From Pantoea sp. 1.19 (lineage in GTDB: Bacteria > Pseudomonadota > Gammaproteobacteria > Enterobacterales > Enterobacteriaceae): a DNA stretch of 64,000 bases. The first letter of the stretch is position 1. Each line of letters begins with the position of its first letter. Where the stretch lies: the NCBI RefSeq assembly GCF_001922585.1, contig NZ_MRBS01000002.1, forward strand, positions 124,001-188,000. Direction: 5' to 3'. Below the pieces are notes generated by a model that worked only from the letters and a program-made list of their open reading frames with translations, was not told the DNA's origin and ran no database searches. Both the position numbers and the translations under genes were made by a program. Positions 9,218 to 16,649 of this stretch are shown here, piece after piece.

Positions 9218-10351
9218 TTAAACCGTCAGGACGACGCAGCTGTCTGCGTCCCAGCACAGGCGGACTTCATCGCCCCAGGTTGGGGCCCCTTTACGGTAGC
9301 GAAACGCGTTTTGCAGCTGCGCGCTGATCACCTGACCGCTTTTTAGCCGGACGTGATAGATGGACAGATCGCCAAGATAGGCGATGTGAACCACCTCGCC
9401 CACCGCAACGTTAAAGCCGTCGGCGGGCTCCGTCTCACAAAGCATCACTTTTTCCGGTCGCAGTGCCACTGCCACCGGAACGCCGTCCACCACCGAAGCA
9501 TCGGAATCGACCTTCAGCGGATGCACCAGCCCCGGGCTGACAATCACCAGCCCATCCTCCTGACGCTCGCGCAGCAGCCCTTCGAACACGTTAACTGAGC
9601 CGATGAATTCGGCGCTGTAGCGGCTGGTCGGATGCTCATAAATCTCTTCCGGTTCGCCAATCTGCACGAACTTGCCGCGGTTCATGATGGCGATACGTCC
9701 GGCCATGGTCATCGCCTCCTCCTGGTCGTGGGTCACCATCACGCAGGTCGCACCAACGCGCTCGAGGATGTCTACCACTTCCAGCTGCATCCGGTCGCGC
9801 AGCTTCTTATCCAGCGCGCCCATCGGCTCATCCAGCAGCAGCAGTTTGGGCCGCTTGGCAAGGCTGCGCGCCAGCGCTACCCGCTGACGCTGCCCGCCGG
9901 ACAGCTGGTGCGGCTTGCGTTTCGCAAACTCCTGCATATGTACCAGCGCCAGCATTTCGGCGACCCGACTGGCAATCTCCGCCTTCGGCATATTGTCCTG
10001 CTTCAGGCCGAAAGCGATGTTCTGCTCCACGCTCATGTGTGGAAACAGCGCATACGATTGAAACATCATATTGATCGGCCGCTGGTAGGGCGGGACGTGC
10101 GAGAGGTCCTGGCCGTCGAGCAGGATCTGCCCTGCCGTCGGCGCTTCAAAACCGGCCAGCATGCGCAGCAGCGTCGATTTGCCGCAGCCGGAGGCGCCGA
10201 GCAGGGCAAAAATTTCGCCTTTGTAGATGGTCAGGCTGACATCATCCACCGCGTGCTGGCCGTCAAAGGATTTGGTCAGGTTACGGATTTCCAGCAGCGG
10301 GGTCATCGCTTTAGCCGGTTTGTTCGGGGGACGGAAAGTGACGTCGCTCAA
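9218..10351 (-). CDS. potG: Putrescine ABC transporter ATP-binding protein PotG (TTG start)
   Basis: ATPase of the putrescine importer. I place the start at a TTG (10351) because GGGAG lies about nine bases upstream, and the resulting 377-residue protein has the same length as E. coli PotG, with its first 19 residues aligning without a gap. An ATG 15 codons further in (MTPLLEIRNL) is the alternative. Walker A GASGCGKS is at 52-59, followed by the LSGGQRQRVALARSLA signature, LLLLDEPMGALD Walker B and the VTHDQEEA switch. The C-terminal TOBE-like regulatory domain ends SCVVLTV. Confidence 0.95.
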   Translation of the reverse strand: MSDVTFRPPNKPAKAMTPLLEIRNLTKSFDGQHAVDDVSLTIYKGEIFALLGASGCGKSTLLRMLAGFEAPTAGQILLDGQDLSHVPPYQRPINMMFQSYALFPHMSVEQNIAFGLKQDNMPKAEIASRVAEMLALVHMQEFAKRKPHQLSGGQRQRVALARSLAKRPKLLLLDEPMGALDKKLRDRMQLEVVDILERVGATCVMVTHDQEEAMTMAGRIAIMNRGKFVQIGEPEEIYEHPTSRYSAEFIGSVNVFEGLLRERQEDGLVIVSPGLVHPLKVDSDASVVDGVPVAVALRPEKVMLCETEPADGFNVAVGEVVHIAYLGDLSIYHVRLKSGQVISAQLQNAFRYRKGAPTWGDEVRLCWDADSCVVLTV

Positions 10352-10408
10352 ACTGATATTCTCCCACGCGCGGACGCCGCCAGGCGGGTCCATTCGCCTT
10401 ACGGCGAC

Positions 10409-10450
10409 AAAAAAAGACAACAACAGAGGCCAGACGTGAGCCTCTGTTGT
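10409..10450 (-). terminator. Intercistronic terminator/attenuator between potF and potG
   Basis: On the reverse strand 11-base arms (10450-10440 and 10430-10420) with a 9-base loop are followed, four bases on, by seven T residues (10415-10409). It sits just after potF. Partial termination here would make the binding protein more abundant than the ATPase and permeases, a common pattern in binding-protein operons. Confidence 0.7.
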
Positions 10451-10481
10451 GACGATCGGGTTAATGCTGACGCACCCGCGT

Positions 10482-11591
10482 TTATTTACCGCTTTTCACT
10501 TTCGTCCAGGCGCGCGTGCGCACGCGGTCCAGTTTAGGATCCTGTACTTTCAGCACGAACAGTTTGGCCAGCGCGTCCGGGCCCGGATAGATCCCCGGAT
10601 TTTCGCGTACGTCCGGGTTAACGAACGGCAGTGAGGCTTTATTGCCGCTGGCGTAAAACACCGTATTGGAGATGTTCGCCATCACCTTCGGCTCCATCAG
10701 ATAATTCAGGAACTGATAGGCTTCGTCGACGTTTTTCGCATCTTTGGGAATGGCCAGCATGTCAAAGAACGCCAGCGCCCCCTCTTTGGGAATGCTATAG
10801 GCAATATTGACGCCGTTCTTCGCCTCTGCCGCGCGTTTCTTCGCCTGCAGCACGTCACCGGCCCAGCCGATAGCAACGCAGGTGTTTCCGTTGGCCAGAT
10901 CGTTGATGTACTGGGATGAGTGGAAATAGCGGATATTTGGCCGCAGCTTCAGCAGCAGATCGGTGGCGGCGCCGGAGTAATCTTTGGCATCGCTGCTGTT
11001 CGGATCTTTGCCAAGGTAGTTGAGCACGGTGGCGAAAATCTCTTCCGGTGCATCAAGGAAGGAGACGCCGCAGCTCTTCAGTTTTTCGAGATTTTCCGGC
11101 TTCAGTACCAGATCCCAGCTGTTCACCGGGGCATCTTTACCCAGCGCGGCCTTCACTTTTTCGACGTTATAGCCGATGCCGGTGGTCGCCCATAAATAGG
11201 GGATGGCGTATTTATTGTCCGGATCGTGCTGCGCGACTTTCTTCAGCAGTTCAGGATCCATGTTTTTGTAATTCGGCAGTTTGCTTTTATCCAGCGGCTG
11301 GAATACGCCAGACTGCAGCTGGCGGGCGAGAAAGCTGGAAGACGGCACCACCACATCGTAGCCGGTGCTGCCGGCCATCAGTTTGCCTTCCAGCACTTCA
11401 TTAGAGTCAAACACGTCATACACCACGTTAACGCCGGTCTGTTTTTCAAACTCGGGTACCGTGTCTGGCGCAATGTAATCTGACCAGTTGTAAACATGCA
11501 GCGTTTTTTGCTCCGCCTGCGCGCCGGCAGACATTGTCATCAGTGCGCCCGCGACCACGGCCGACACCCATTTTTTACGTTGGCTGATCAT
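10482..11591 (-). CDS. potF: Putrescine-binding periplasmic protein PotF
   Basis: Periplasmic receptor for putrescine, 369 residues. The signal peptide ends AGAQA-EQKTLHVYNWSDY. The SBP_bac_1/8 polyamine fold is evident from YNWSDYI, DVFDSNEVLEGKLMAG, WATTGIGYNV and the C-terminal RVRTRAWTKVKSGK, nearly the same as E. coli. The ATG at 11591 follows GGAGGAT; the frame extends upstream to 11621 but without a signal-like sequence. First gene of potFGHI. Confidence 0.96.
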   Translation of the reverse strand: MISQRKKWVSAVVAGALMTMSAGAQAEQKTLHVYNWSDYIAPDTVPEFEKQTGVNVVYDVFDSNEVLEGKLMAGSTGYDVVVPSSSFLARQLQSGVFQPLDKSKLPNYKNMDPELLKKVAQHDPDNKYAIPYLWATTGIGYNVEKVKAALGKDAPVNSWDLVLKPENLEKLKSCGVSFLDAPEEIFATVLNYLGKDPNSSDAKDYSGAATDLLLKLRPNIRYFHSSQYINDLANGNTCVAIGWAGDVLQAKKRAAEAKNGVNIAYSIPKEGALAFFDMLAIPKDAKNVDEAYQFLNYLMEPKVMANISNTVFYASGNKASLPFVNPDVRENPGIYPGPDALAKLFVLKVQDPKLDRVRTRAWTKVKSGK

Positions 11592-11920
11592 TTTCCATCC
11601 TCCTGAGCAGGGGTCATGCAAAACGCCGTCTCACCGGTCGCCGGGGAGCGCAGCAAAAAGTAACGTCAGAGACACAATGAATGACTATTCACCCTTAAGG
11701 TTAATAGAAAAAAGCAATACCTGAGGGGGCATTGCGCGCCGCATTGTTCCCGGCAAGCATAACGGCAGCGGGGGCACAGGGCTAGTGCCCGGAGTAAAAA
11801 ACGCCTTTTATCGAATTTTTATTCATGTTTCTTCTATGTGATATGCCAAATGCGACATAAATGGCGATGAATATCGCGGGGCGGGCGGCAAAACGCAGCA
11901 TAAAAACCGGTGAGGCGGGA
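11592..11920. other. potF leader and promoter region, no gene
   Basis: About 330 bp between ybjN and potF. It should contain the pot promoter. I see a small hairpin (GGGCAC at 11772-11777 with GTGCCC at 11785-11790) and AT-rich stretches around 11700 and 11810, but no -10/-35 pair good enough to call. No reading frame here resembles a protein. Confidence 0.5.
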
Positions 11921-11946
11921 GCAAAAAAAATGCCGCTCAGGCGGCA
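11921..11946 (-). terminator. Intrinsic terminator of ybjN
   Basis: Reverse strand: TGCCGC, loop CTGA... GCGGCA with an eight-T run (11930-11923), beginning five bases after the ybjN stop. It separates ybjN from the downstream potF promoter. Confidence 0.85.
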
Positions 11947-11950
11947 TGGT

Positions 11951-12430
11951 TTAGTGCAGACGGGACTGGCTAACGGTCACCGGCGGACGATCGTCCTCTT
12001 CACCGGGCATCAGCAGGTTATTGGCAAAGGCTTCCATCACAATCATGGAGATCTGATCTTCGCTCTGCTTCATAAAATGGGCGAACTGGCCGTAGGTCAG
12101 ACCGGCGCTAACCGACAGTGACTGGCATACAATCAGTTTCGGCAAATTATCATCCTGAATATCGACAAAGGCTTTCACCGTCAGCGACCCGGCATTGATT
12201 TGCGACAAATCACCCACCAGGGGGATCAGCGCGGTCGGTTTCACCTCGGCCAGCGCGGAAAACAGTATGACGTCGTCAACCAGATCGATCTTAGCATCAA
12301 AAACGCCGTCAAAATTCTGCATATGCGGCAGATGAAGCGCCTGACAGGAGTCGCACTCGAACCAGGTGATGCTTTGCATATCCAGCCACCGACGTAAAAC
12401 GTCGATATCCGGAACGATGAGTGAGTCCAT
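11951..12430 (-). CDS. ybjN: YbjN family protein
   Basis: Cytosolic protein of 159 residues, one longer than E. coli YbjN. The family pattern is visible: MDSLIVPDIDVLRRWLDMQ at the start, a central LPHMQNFDGVFDAKIDLVDD, and a C-terminal acidic tail. It has a type III secretion chaperone-like fold and is reported in E. coli to affect stress tolerance and motility; the molecular role is unclear. Gene order rimK-ybjN-potF is as in E. coli. Confidence 0.93.
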   Translation of the reverse strand: MDSLIVPDIDVLRRWLDMQSITWFECDSCQALHLPHMQNFDGVFDAKIDLVDDVILFSALAEVKPTALIPLVGDLSQINAGSLTVKAFVDIQDDNLPKLIVCQSLSVSAGLTYGQFAHFMKQSEDQISMIVMEAFANNLLMPGEEDDRPPVTVSQSRLH

Positions 12431-12512
12431 TGTGCGCTACCTCTCAATAAATTGCGCTATAGCTTACGTAAAAAACGGCATAAAAACCACGACTCAGCGC
12501 GAAATAGCGCGA

Positions 12513-13415
12513 TCAGCCCCCGCTATGAAGGCCCTCGCCAGGCTGAGCACGCGTCTCTACCCACGCCATCATCCGATCGGCAATATTCAAACCGGTGGTT
12601 TTCTCTATGCCTTCGAGTCCCGGCGATGCATTCACCTCCATGACCAACGGACCACGATTGGCGCGCAGGAGATCGACCCCGGCGACCTCCAGCCCGAGCG
12701 TCGCCACCGCCTTGACGGCCATTTCGCGCTCGCGCTCGCTGAGCGTCACCGCGCGAGCGCAGCCGCCGCGATGCAGATTAGCGCGAAAATCTCCGACTTT
12801 GGCCTGCCGCTCCATGGCCGCGACCACCCGATCGCCAATCACCAGACAGCGGATATCGCGCCCCTGCGCCTCCTGAATATACTCCTGCACCAGAATGTGA
12901 GCGTTGAGGCCGCAAAATGCATCAATCATGCTCCCGGCGGCCTGCCGCGTCTCCGCCAGCACCACGCCGATCCCCTGCGCCCCTTCCACCAGCTTGATCA
13001 CCAGCGGCGGACCGCCCACCCGCTCAATCAGGTCATGCGTATCATTCGGAGAGTGGGCAAAACCGGTGATCGGCATATCAATCCCCTGGCGCGCCAGCAG
13101 CTGCAGCGCGTGCAGCTTATCGCGCGCGCGGGTGATAGCCACCGAGCTGTTTAGCGGATAGCTCCCGCGCAGCTCGAACTGCCGCAGTACTGCCGTGCCG
13201 TAAAAGGTGATGCCCTGACCAATACGCGGGATCACCGCGTCGTAGTGGTCCAGCCGCGCACCGCGATAGTGGATATCGGGCTGCGCCGGGAGCAGATTCA
13301 TAGAGCAGGAGAGCGGATCAAGAATATCAACCCGATGGCCTCGCGCCGTGGCCGCTTCGCACAGGCGCCGGCAGGAGTAGAGCGTTCCATCGCGGGATAA
13401 AATCGCAAGCTTCAC
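12513..13415 (-). CDS. rimK: Ribosomal protein S6 glutamate ligase RimK (GTG start)
   Basis: ATP-grasp ligase that adds glutamate residues to the C-terminus of ribosomal protein S6 and can also make poly-glutamate. A GTG at 13415 with GGAGG five to six bases upstream gives 300 residues, exactly the E. coli length, beginning [18 protein letters not shown]-grasp features include [31 protein letters not shown] and [18 protein letters not shown] near the C-terminus (magnesium-binding Glu/Asn). Divergent from grxA; the nfsA and ybjC genes that lie between them in E. coli are absent. Confidence 0.95.
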   Translation of the reverse strand: MKLAILSRDGTLYSCRRLCEAATARGHRVDILDPLSCSMNLLPAQPDIHYRGARLDHYDAVIPRIGQGITFYGTAVLRQFELRGSYPLNSSVAITRARDKLHALQLLARQGIDMPITGFAHSPNDTHDLIERVGGPPLVIKLVEGAQGIGVVLAETRQAAGSMIDAFCGLNAHILVQEYIQEAQGRDIRCLVIGDRVVAAMERQAKVGDFRANLHRGGCARAVTLSEREREMAVKAVATLGLEVAGVDLLRANRGPLVMEVNASPGLEGIEKTTGLNIADRMMAWVETRAQPGEGLHSGG

Positions 13416-13554
13416 CAACACCTCCACGGCAGGTTGCGACGCGGTGTGACCCCGTCAGTTTGCCGCGATTGTGACACAGCCCAGCAGCGGCGACCATAGG
13501 GCAGAATCATTGCAGTAACAGGCAAATCCTTTTTTAAAACGTCACCGACCCGGG

Positions 13555-13560
13555 TATGAT
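13555..13560 (+). promoter_or_regulatory. grxA -10 element
   Basis: TATGAT, five of six matches to the sigma-70 -10 consensus. No good -35 lies 17 bp upstream (TTTTAA), which fits an activator-dependent promoter; grxA is OxyR-activated in E. coli. I could not define an OxyR site with confidence. Confidence 0.5.
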
Positions 13561-13577
13561 AGGCAGCACTTTATCCT

Positions 13578-13601
13578 GATATGTGACCCCGATCACATAT
13601 C
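13578..13601. promoter_or_regulatory. Perfect CRP-type palindrome in the grxA leader
   Basis: GATATGTGA (13578-13586), six bases, TCACATATC (13593-13601): a perfect 9-base inverted repeat containing the CRP consensus TGTGA-N6-TCACA. It lies 18 bp after the grxA -10 hexamer and 25 bp before the ATG, so bound protein would sit just downstream of the predicted start point. Confidence 0.6.
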
Positions 13602-13625
13602 GTTACTCTCTCAGCAGGAGCGACT

Positions 13626-13892
13626 ATGTTTACCGTCATTTTTGGCCGTCCCGGATGCCCTTACTGCGTACGGGCTAAAGAGCTGGCCGACAAGCTGACC
13701 CACGAGCGCGACGACTTCAACTATCGCTACGTCGATATTCACGCCGAAGGCATCACGAAAGCCGATCTGGAAAAAACCGTGGGCAAACCGGTGGAAACCG
13801 TTCCACAGATTTTTGTTGATGAACAGCACGTCGGTGGCTACACCGAATTCGCCGCCTGGGCGAAAGCCAACCTCGGTCTCTGGCAAAGCTGA
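13626..13892 (+). CDS. grxA: Glutaredoxin 1 GrxA
   Basis: Glutathione-dependent thiol-disulfide oxidoreductase, 88 residues (85 in E. coli). The redox pair C11-P-Y-C14 is intact, followed by the cis-proline motif ETVPQIFVD and the glutathione-contacting GGYTEF. It reduces ribonucleotide reductase and oxidised OxyR in E. coli. AGGAG precedes the ATG. Divergent from rimK. Confidence 0.97.
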   Translation: MFTVIFGRPGCPYCVRAKELADKLTHERDDFNYRYVDIHAEGITKADLEKTVGKPVETVPQIFVDEQHVGGYTEFAAWAKANLGLWQS

Positions 13893-13926
13893 TACGGGTG
13901 CAGGGCGGGCAGCGCCCGCCCTGCAC

Positions 13927-14310
13927 TCACCGCAGCTGACGCTGCCGGTGCAGCCACAGCAGTTCCCGCCACAGCATGGTGGTCAACGCCCCCATCACAC
14001 ACCAGAACATCGCGCTCGACAGCCACGCCATCTCTTGCCAGAACCCCTGAGCTGAAAAAAAGGGCATGTGGGTGATAGCCAGGCAGACCGGGGTCGCCAG
14101 CAGTGCACCCAGCAGCGCCAGCGTGAGCGGATTTTCACGGCTCATCAGCGCGGTCACCGCGCCAGGCAGGGCAAACAGTAGCAGTCCGAGGCGCATCACC
14201 GAATCCGGGTCAGTTTGCAGCGTCATAAATTGCCGAATCACGATAAACACCGCGGCATACACCAGCGTGCCAACCAGCAGCGCATTCCACGACACACCAC
14301 GCAACAGCAT
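13927..14310 (-). CDS. ybjM: YbjM family inner membrane protein
   Basis: Hydrophobic protein of 127 residues with about four membrane segments. It is recognised by position beside grxA and by the LGLLLFALPGAVTALMSR, LGALLATPV and FWQEMAWLSSAMFWCVMGAL stretches that resemble E. coli YbjM. I start at 14310, after GGAGA; upstream in-frame ATG at 14415 would add a hydrophilic extension. Function unknown. Its stop is 35 bp from the grxA stop (convergent). Confidence 0.8.
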   Translation of the reverse strand: MLLRGVSWNALLVGTLVYAAVFIVIRQFMTLQTDPDSVMRLGLLLFALPGAVTALMSRENPLTLALLGALLATPVCLAITHMPFFSAQGFWQEMAWLSSAMFWCVMGALTTMLWRELLWLHRQRQLR

Positions 14311-14459
14311 CAGGCTTCTCCATCGCAAGAAATCAGAGGACGCGTTATCGCTCTCCTCCCTACAGCGGCGGCCGTGCCAGCCGTTGAGCAGACAGGCTGA
14401 GGACTTGCCGACCACGGCGAAGATAGTCCTTTTTTAGCGTTTATTCAAGCAGTTAGACG

Positions 14460-14476
14460 TTAATGAAACGTTAAAA
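14460..14476. promoter_or_regulatory. 11-bp-phased direct repeat, possible response-regulator site
   Basis: GTTAAT-N5-GTTAAA, two hexamers 11 bp apart. The spacing is that of PmrA/PhoP-type boxes (YTTAAK-N5-YTTAAK), with mismatches at the first base of each half. It lies in the region upstream of ybjM, rybB and ybjG; ybjG is PmrA-regulated in Salmonella. Weak call. Confidence 0.25.
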
Positions 14477-14551
14477 ACGGGCGAGAATGCTGCGGGCGTG
14501 AGGCGGGCATGACGGGGAAGAAAAAAATATAAAAAAAAATCGATGGCGGGC

Positions 14552-14578
14552 GAACTTTCACCGGGGAGCAGAGTCTGA
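14552..14578 (+). promoter_or_regulatory. Sigma-E promoter of rybB
   Basis: GAACTT (14552-14557), 16 bp, TCTGA preceded by G (14573-14578). This is the RpoE consensus GAACTT-N16-TCTGA. It places transcription start at about 14585, the first base of the RybB-like sequence. Confidence 0.9.
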
Positions 14579-14584
14579 ATAAGT

Positions 14585-14660
14585 GCCACTGCTTTTCTTT
14601 GAAATCCCCAAATTGAGGAGCCCGCGAGTTCACCGTCAGGTGTAATAAGCGGGTTTTTTT
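14585..14660 (+). ncRNA. rybB: RybB small regulatory RNA
   Basis: Hfq-binding sRNA that base-pairs with outer-membrane-protein mRNAs and lowers their synthesis under envelope stress. The first 18 bases match E. coli RybB, which is the conserved 5' seed that pairs with omp targets. The 3' part forms a hairpin (CCCGC with GCGGG around 14621-14653) followed by seven T residues, the Rho-independent terminator and Hfq site. It is preceded by a consensus sigma-E promoter. Gene neighbours (ybjM, grxA) agree with the E. coli position. Middle sequence differs from E. coli, as usual for this RNA. Confidence 0.93.
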
Positions 14661-14833
14661 ATGCCTTGTGTCTGCTGCCCGGTGAAAGGTCGCATGCACT
14701 TTGACAAAAAAAACCGGCGCTGTCAGCCCCCCGACATCACTTTTTACACTCTTTTTACGCCTGTCCGCCGGGCTTAAGGTTTTATTCATTCTGCATCACC
14801 ACACTGCTCGCAGGCCCCTTACGCGAGAACATC

Positions 14834-15607
14834 ATGCTGCAGCTCCCTTTTCTAAACAAAGTCACAACGCTGTCTGCGAATCAGAATAAATCCATTTACG
14901 TGTATACGTCACGTTTCTATCTTAAGCACTATCTTTGGCTGACGCTGGCCGGCCTGCTGTTTTTCTGGTTGTCGCGTTACGACGGTTGGGACTGGGCAAT
15001 CAGTCGCCACTTTTATGACCCCGCGCTGCGGCGCTTTCCATGGCAAAACAATCGCTGGCTTGACCTGATCAATCACCGGCTGTTAAAAGACGCGGTGCTG
15101 GTGTTTGGCGTCGCGCTGCTGGCGGCGGCCGCGTTCACCCGACGCTGGCAGTGGCTGCTGGTCGCACTGTTGATCGGTATCGGGCCGCTGGTAGTCGGGG
15201 TGCTGAAAGCCACCAGCGCCCACTCCTGTCCGTGGGATCTGCTGGCGTTTGGCGGTCGGGCGCGCGCCTGGCCTCTGCTGGGATCGCCGCCGGCTGACAG
15301 CGGGCCAGGGCACTGCTTTCCCGGTGGTCACGCCTCGAGCGGTTTTGGGCTAATGGCGCTGCGGTTTCTGTTTCCGCAGCCGCGGCGGCTGGGCGTGTTC
15401 CTGTGGGCCGCCGCCGTGCTGCTCGGGCTTATCATGGGCTGGGGTCAGGTCATGCGCGGTGCGCATTTTGTTTCCCACAACCTGTGGGCAGGTTGGTGGG
15501 TTTGGTTATCACAACTCAGTATTTACGCCGGGCTATCCCGGTGGATTGCAAGAAGGAGCACAACGCATGATGGAAGCCCTAAACCAGAAACTGTTCCTCT
15601 GGATTAA
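14834..15607 (+). CDS. PAP2 family membrane phosphatase
   Basis: Integral membrane phosphatase of 257 residues with about six membrane segments. The PAP2 catalytic motifs are KATSAHSCPWDL (motif 1 variant), GHCFPGGHASSG (motif 2, catalytic His) and MRGAHFVSHNLWAGW (motif 3). Likely acts on lipid phosphates at the periplasmic face: undecaprenyl pyrophosphate, lipid A phosphate or phosphatidylglycerol phosphate; the sequence does not decide. It is not E. coli YbjG, which is the next gene and overlaps this one by 41 bp, so the two form an operon. Start at 14834 is uncertain; the upstream ribosome-binding site is weak. Confidence 0.8.
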   Translation: MLQLPFLNKVTTLSANQNKSIYVYTSRFYLKHYLWLTLAGLLFFWLSRYDGWDWAISRHFYDPALRRFPWQNNRWLDLINHRLLKDAVLVFGVALLAAAAFTRRWQWLLVALLIGIGPLVVGVLKATSAHSCPWDLLAFGGRARAWPLLGSPPADSGPGHCFPGGHASSGFGLMALRFLFPQPRRLGVFLWAAAVLLGLIMGWGQVMRGAHFVSHNLWAGWWVWLSQLSIYAGLSRWIARRSTTHDGSPKPETVPLD

Positions 15608-16175
15608 TGCCACCCCTGACTCTCCCGGCTGGTTGATCGCACTGGCTACCTTTATTGCCCGCGATGCGATCGCCATTGTGCCAATGCTGATTGCCGCGCT
15701 CTGGCTATGGGGCACCCGCCATCGTCTCAACGCCCAGCGCGAGCTGGTATTAAAGACCGCCATCGCGCTGGTCTATGCACTGCTCATCTCCTGGTGTCTC
15801 GGTTCGCTCTTCCCGCATCCGCGCCCGTTTGTGGCCGGAATCGGCCATCAGTTCCTCAGCCACGCTCCTGATTACTCCTATCCCAGCGATCACGGCACGA
15901 CCATGTTCACCGTCGCGCTCGCGTTCCTCTGCTGGCACCGTCTGTGGTCCGGACTCACCTTGCTGGCGGTGGCCATCGCTATTGCCTGGTCACGCATTTA
16001 CCTCGGTGTCCACTGGCCGCTGGATATGCTCGGTGGCCTGCTGGTTGGCATGCTCGGCTGTTTGTTTGCGCAAGTCGTCTGGCTGTTTGGCGGCACGCGT
16101 CTGCTGCGCCTGATCTCGTCGTGCTACCGCACCCTGTTTTCTCTGCTGATTCGCAAGGGTTGGGTTAAGGAATAA
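15567..16175 (+). CDS. ybjG: Undecaprenyl-diphosphatase YbjG
   Basis: Membrane PAP2-type phosphatase that recycles undecaprenyl pyrophosphate to the monophosphate carrier for peptidoglycan and O-antigen synthesis. 202 residues. Catalytic motifs: PHPRPF (motif 1), YPSDHG (motif 2) and SRIYLGVHWPLD (motif 3). The start at 15567 follows AGGAG by eight bases and lies inside the end of the upstream PAP2 gene in another frame. The C-terminal IRKGWVKE matches E. coli YbjG (IRKGWVRD). Confidence 0.93.
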   Translation: MMEALNQKLFLWINATPDSPGWLIALATFIARDAIAIVPMLIAALWLWGTRHRLNAQRELVLKTAIALVYALLISWCLGSLFPHPRPFVAGIGHQFLSHAPDYSYPSDHGTTMFTVALAFLCWHRLWSGLTLLAVAIAIAWSRIYLGVHWPLDMLGGLLVGMLGCLFAQVVWLFGGTRLLRLISSCYRTLFSLLIRKGWVKE

Positions 16176-16180
16176 GTCCA

Positions 16181-16209
16181 CCGGCCGCGGAATGATGCAC
16201 CGCGGCCGG
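16181..16209. terminator. Palindrome after ybjG
   Basis: CCGGCCGCGG and CCGCGGCCGG, perfect 10-base arms with a nine-base loop, six bases after the ybjG stop. No T-run follows, so it is a 3' stabiliser or a weak terminator. Confidence 0.55.
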
Positions 16210-16389
16210 CGAACACGCCCTGCCGCGCCCGTCCGCCGGACGGATTGCGCAACGCGCCGCTCCGGCACCACCTCTTGCCGCGCGTTTTTGCGCAATATAA
16301 AAATAATTTATTGATTTAAAAGAGACTATCCACCAAAGACGACTACCCGGCGGGCCGCCGACCGCCGCCGAGGTGCGTGGTATTGCAGC

Positions 16390-16545
16390 ATAAAAACAGT
16401 ATCGCGCGCTATTGGCTCAGCGGCAGTGGCTTCACTTATCCTGTCCGCCTGCGGCAGCATCGCTGACGACACTCTGGCGCGCATTTGTGATAGCGATCGC
16501 CATCCGTCACGCAGCGGGGCTTTATTCTCGCCAGTCAGCTGGTAA
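16390..16545 (+). pseudogene. Possible small lipoprotein remnant without a start codon
   Basis: A 51-codon frame reads KTVSRAIGSAAVASLILSAC then GSIADD..., a textbook lipoprotein signal with lipobox LSAC. The codon where a start is expected is ATA, not ATG, and no ATG/GTG/TTG in frame gives a full signal. It could be a gene whose start was lost, or chance. No family recognised. Confidence 0.25.
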
Positions 16546-16649
16546 AGTGTGCGGCATTAAATTTTACACATGAATCTTGTGGCAGGATTATGAGCGAAGT
16601 TTTTGCCACTGCCCGCGATTTAGTTTGTTTTTTAACCGTCGGAGACACT

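Larger units (their letters stand above)
16176..16649. other. Intergenic region ybjG-sdaC
   Basis: 474 bp without an intact gene. It holds a perfect GC-rich palindrome at 16181-16209, an AT-rich patch near 16300, a lipoprotein-like remnant frame (16390-16545), a partial CRP match (TGTGA at 16486-16490, TCGCC six bases on) and the sdaC leader. It is where the E. coli-like gene order of the left block ends. Confidence 0.5.

Noticed and set aside
14440-14457. Possible PhoP box (GTTTA and GTTAG)
   Set aside because: Repeat spacing is 13 bp instead of 11 and the second half is a poor match.
16486-16501. Possible CRP site before sdaC
   Set aside because: Left half TGTGA is perfect but the right half TCGCC is poor, and it lies about 150 bp from the start; not called.
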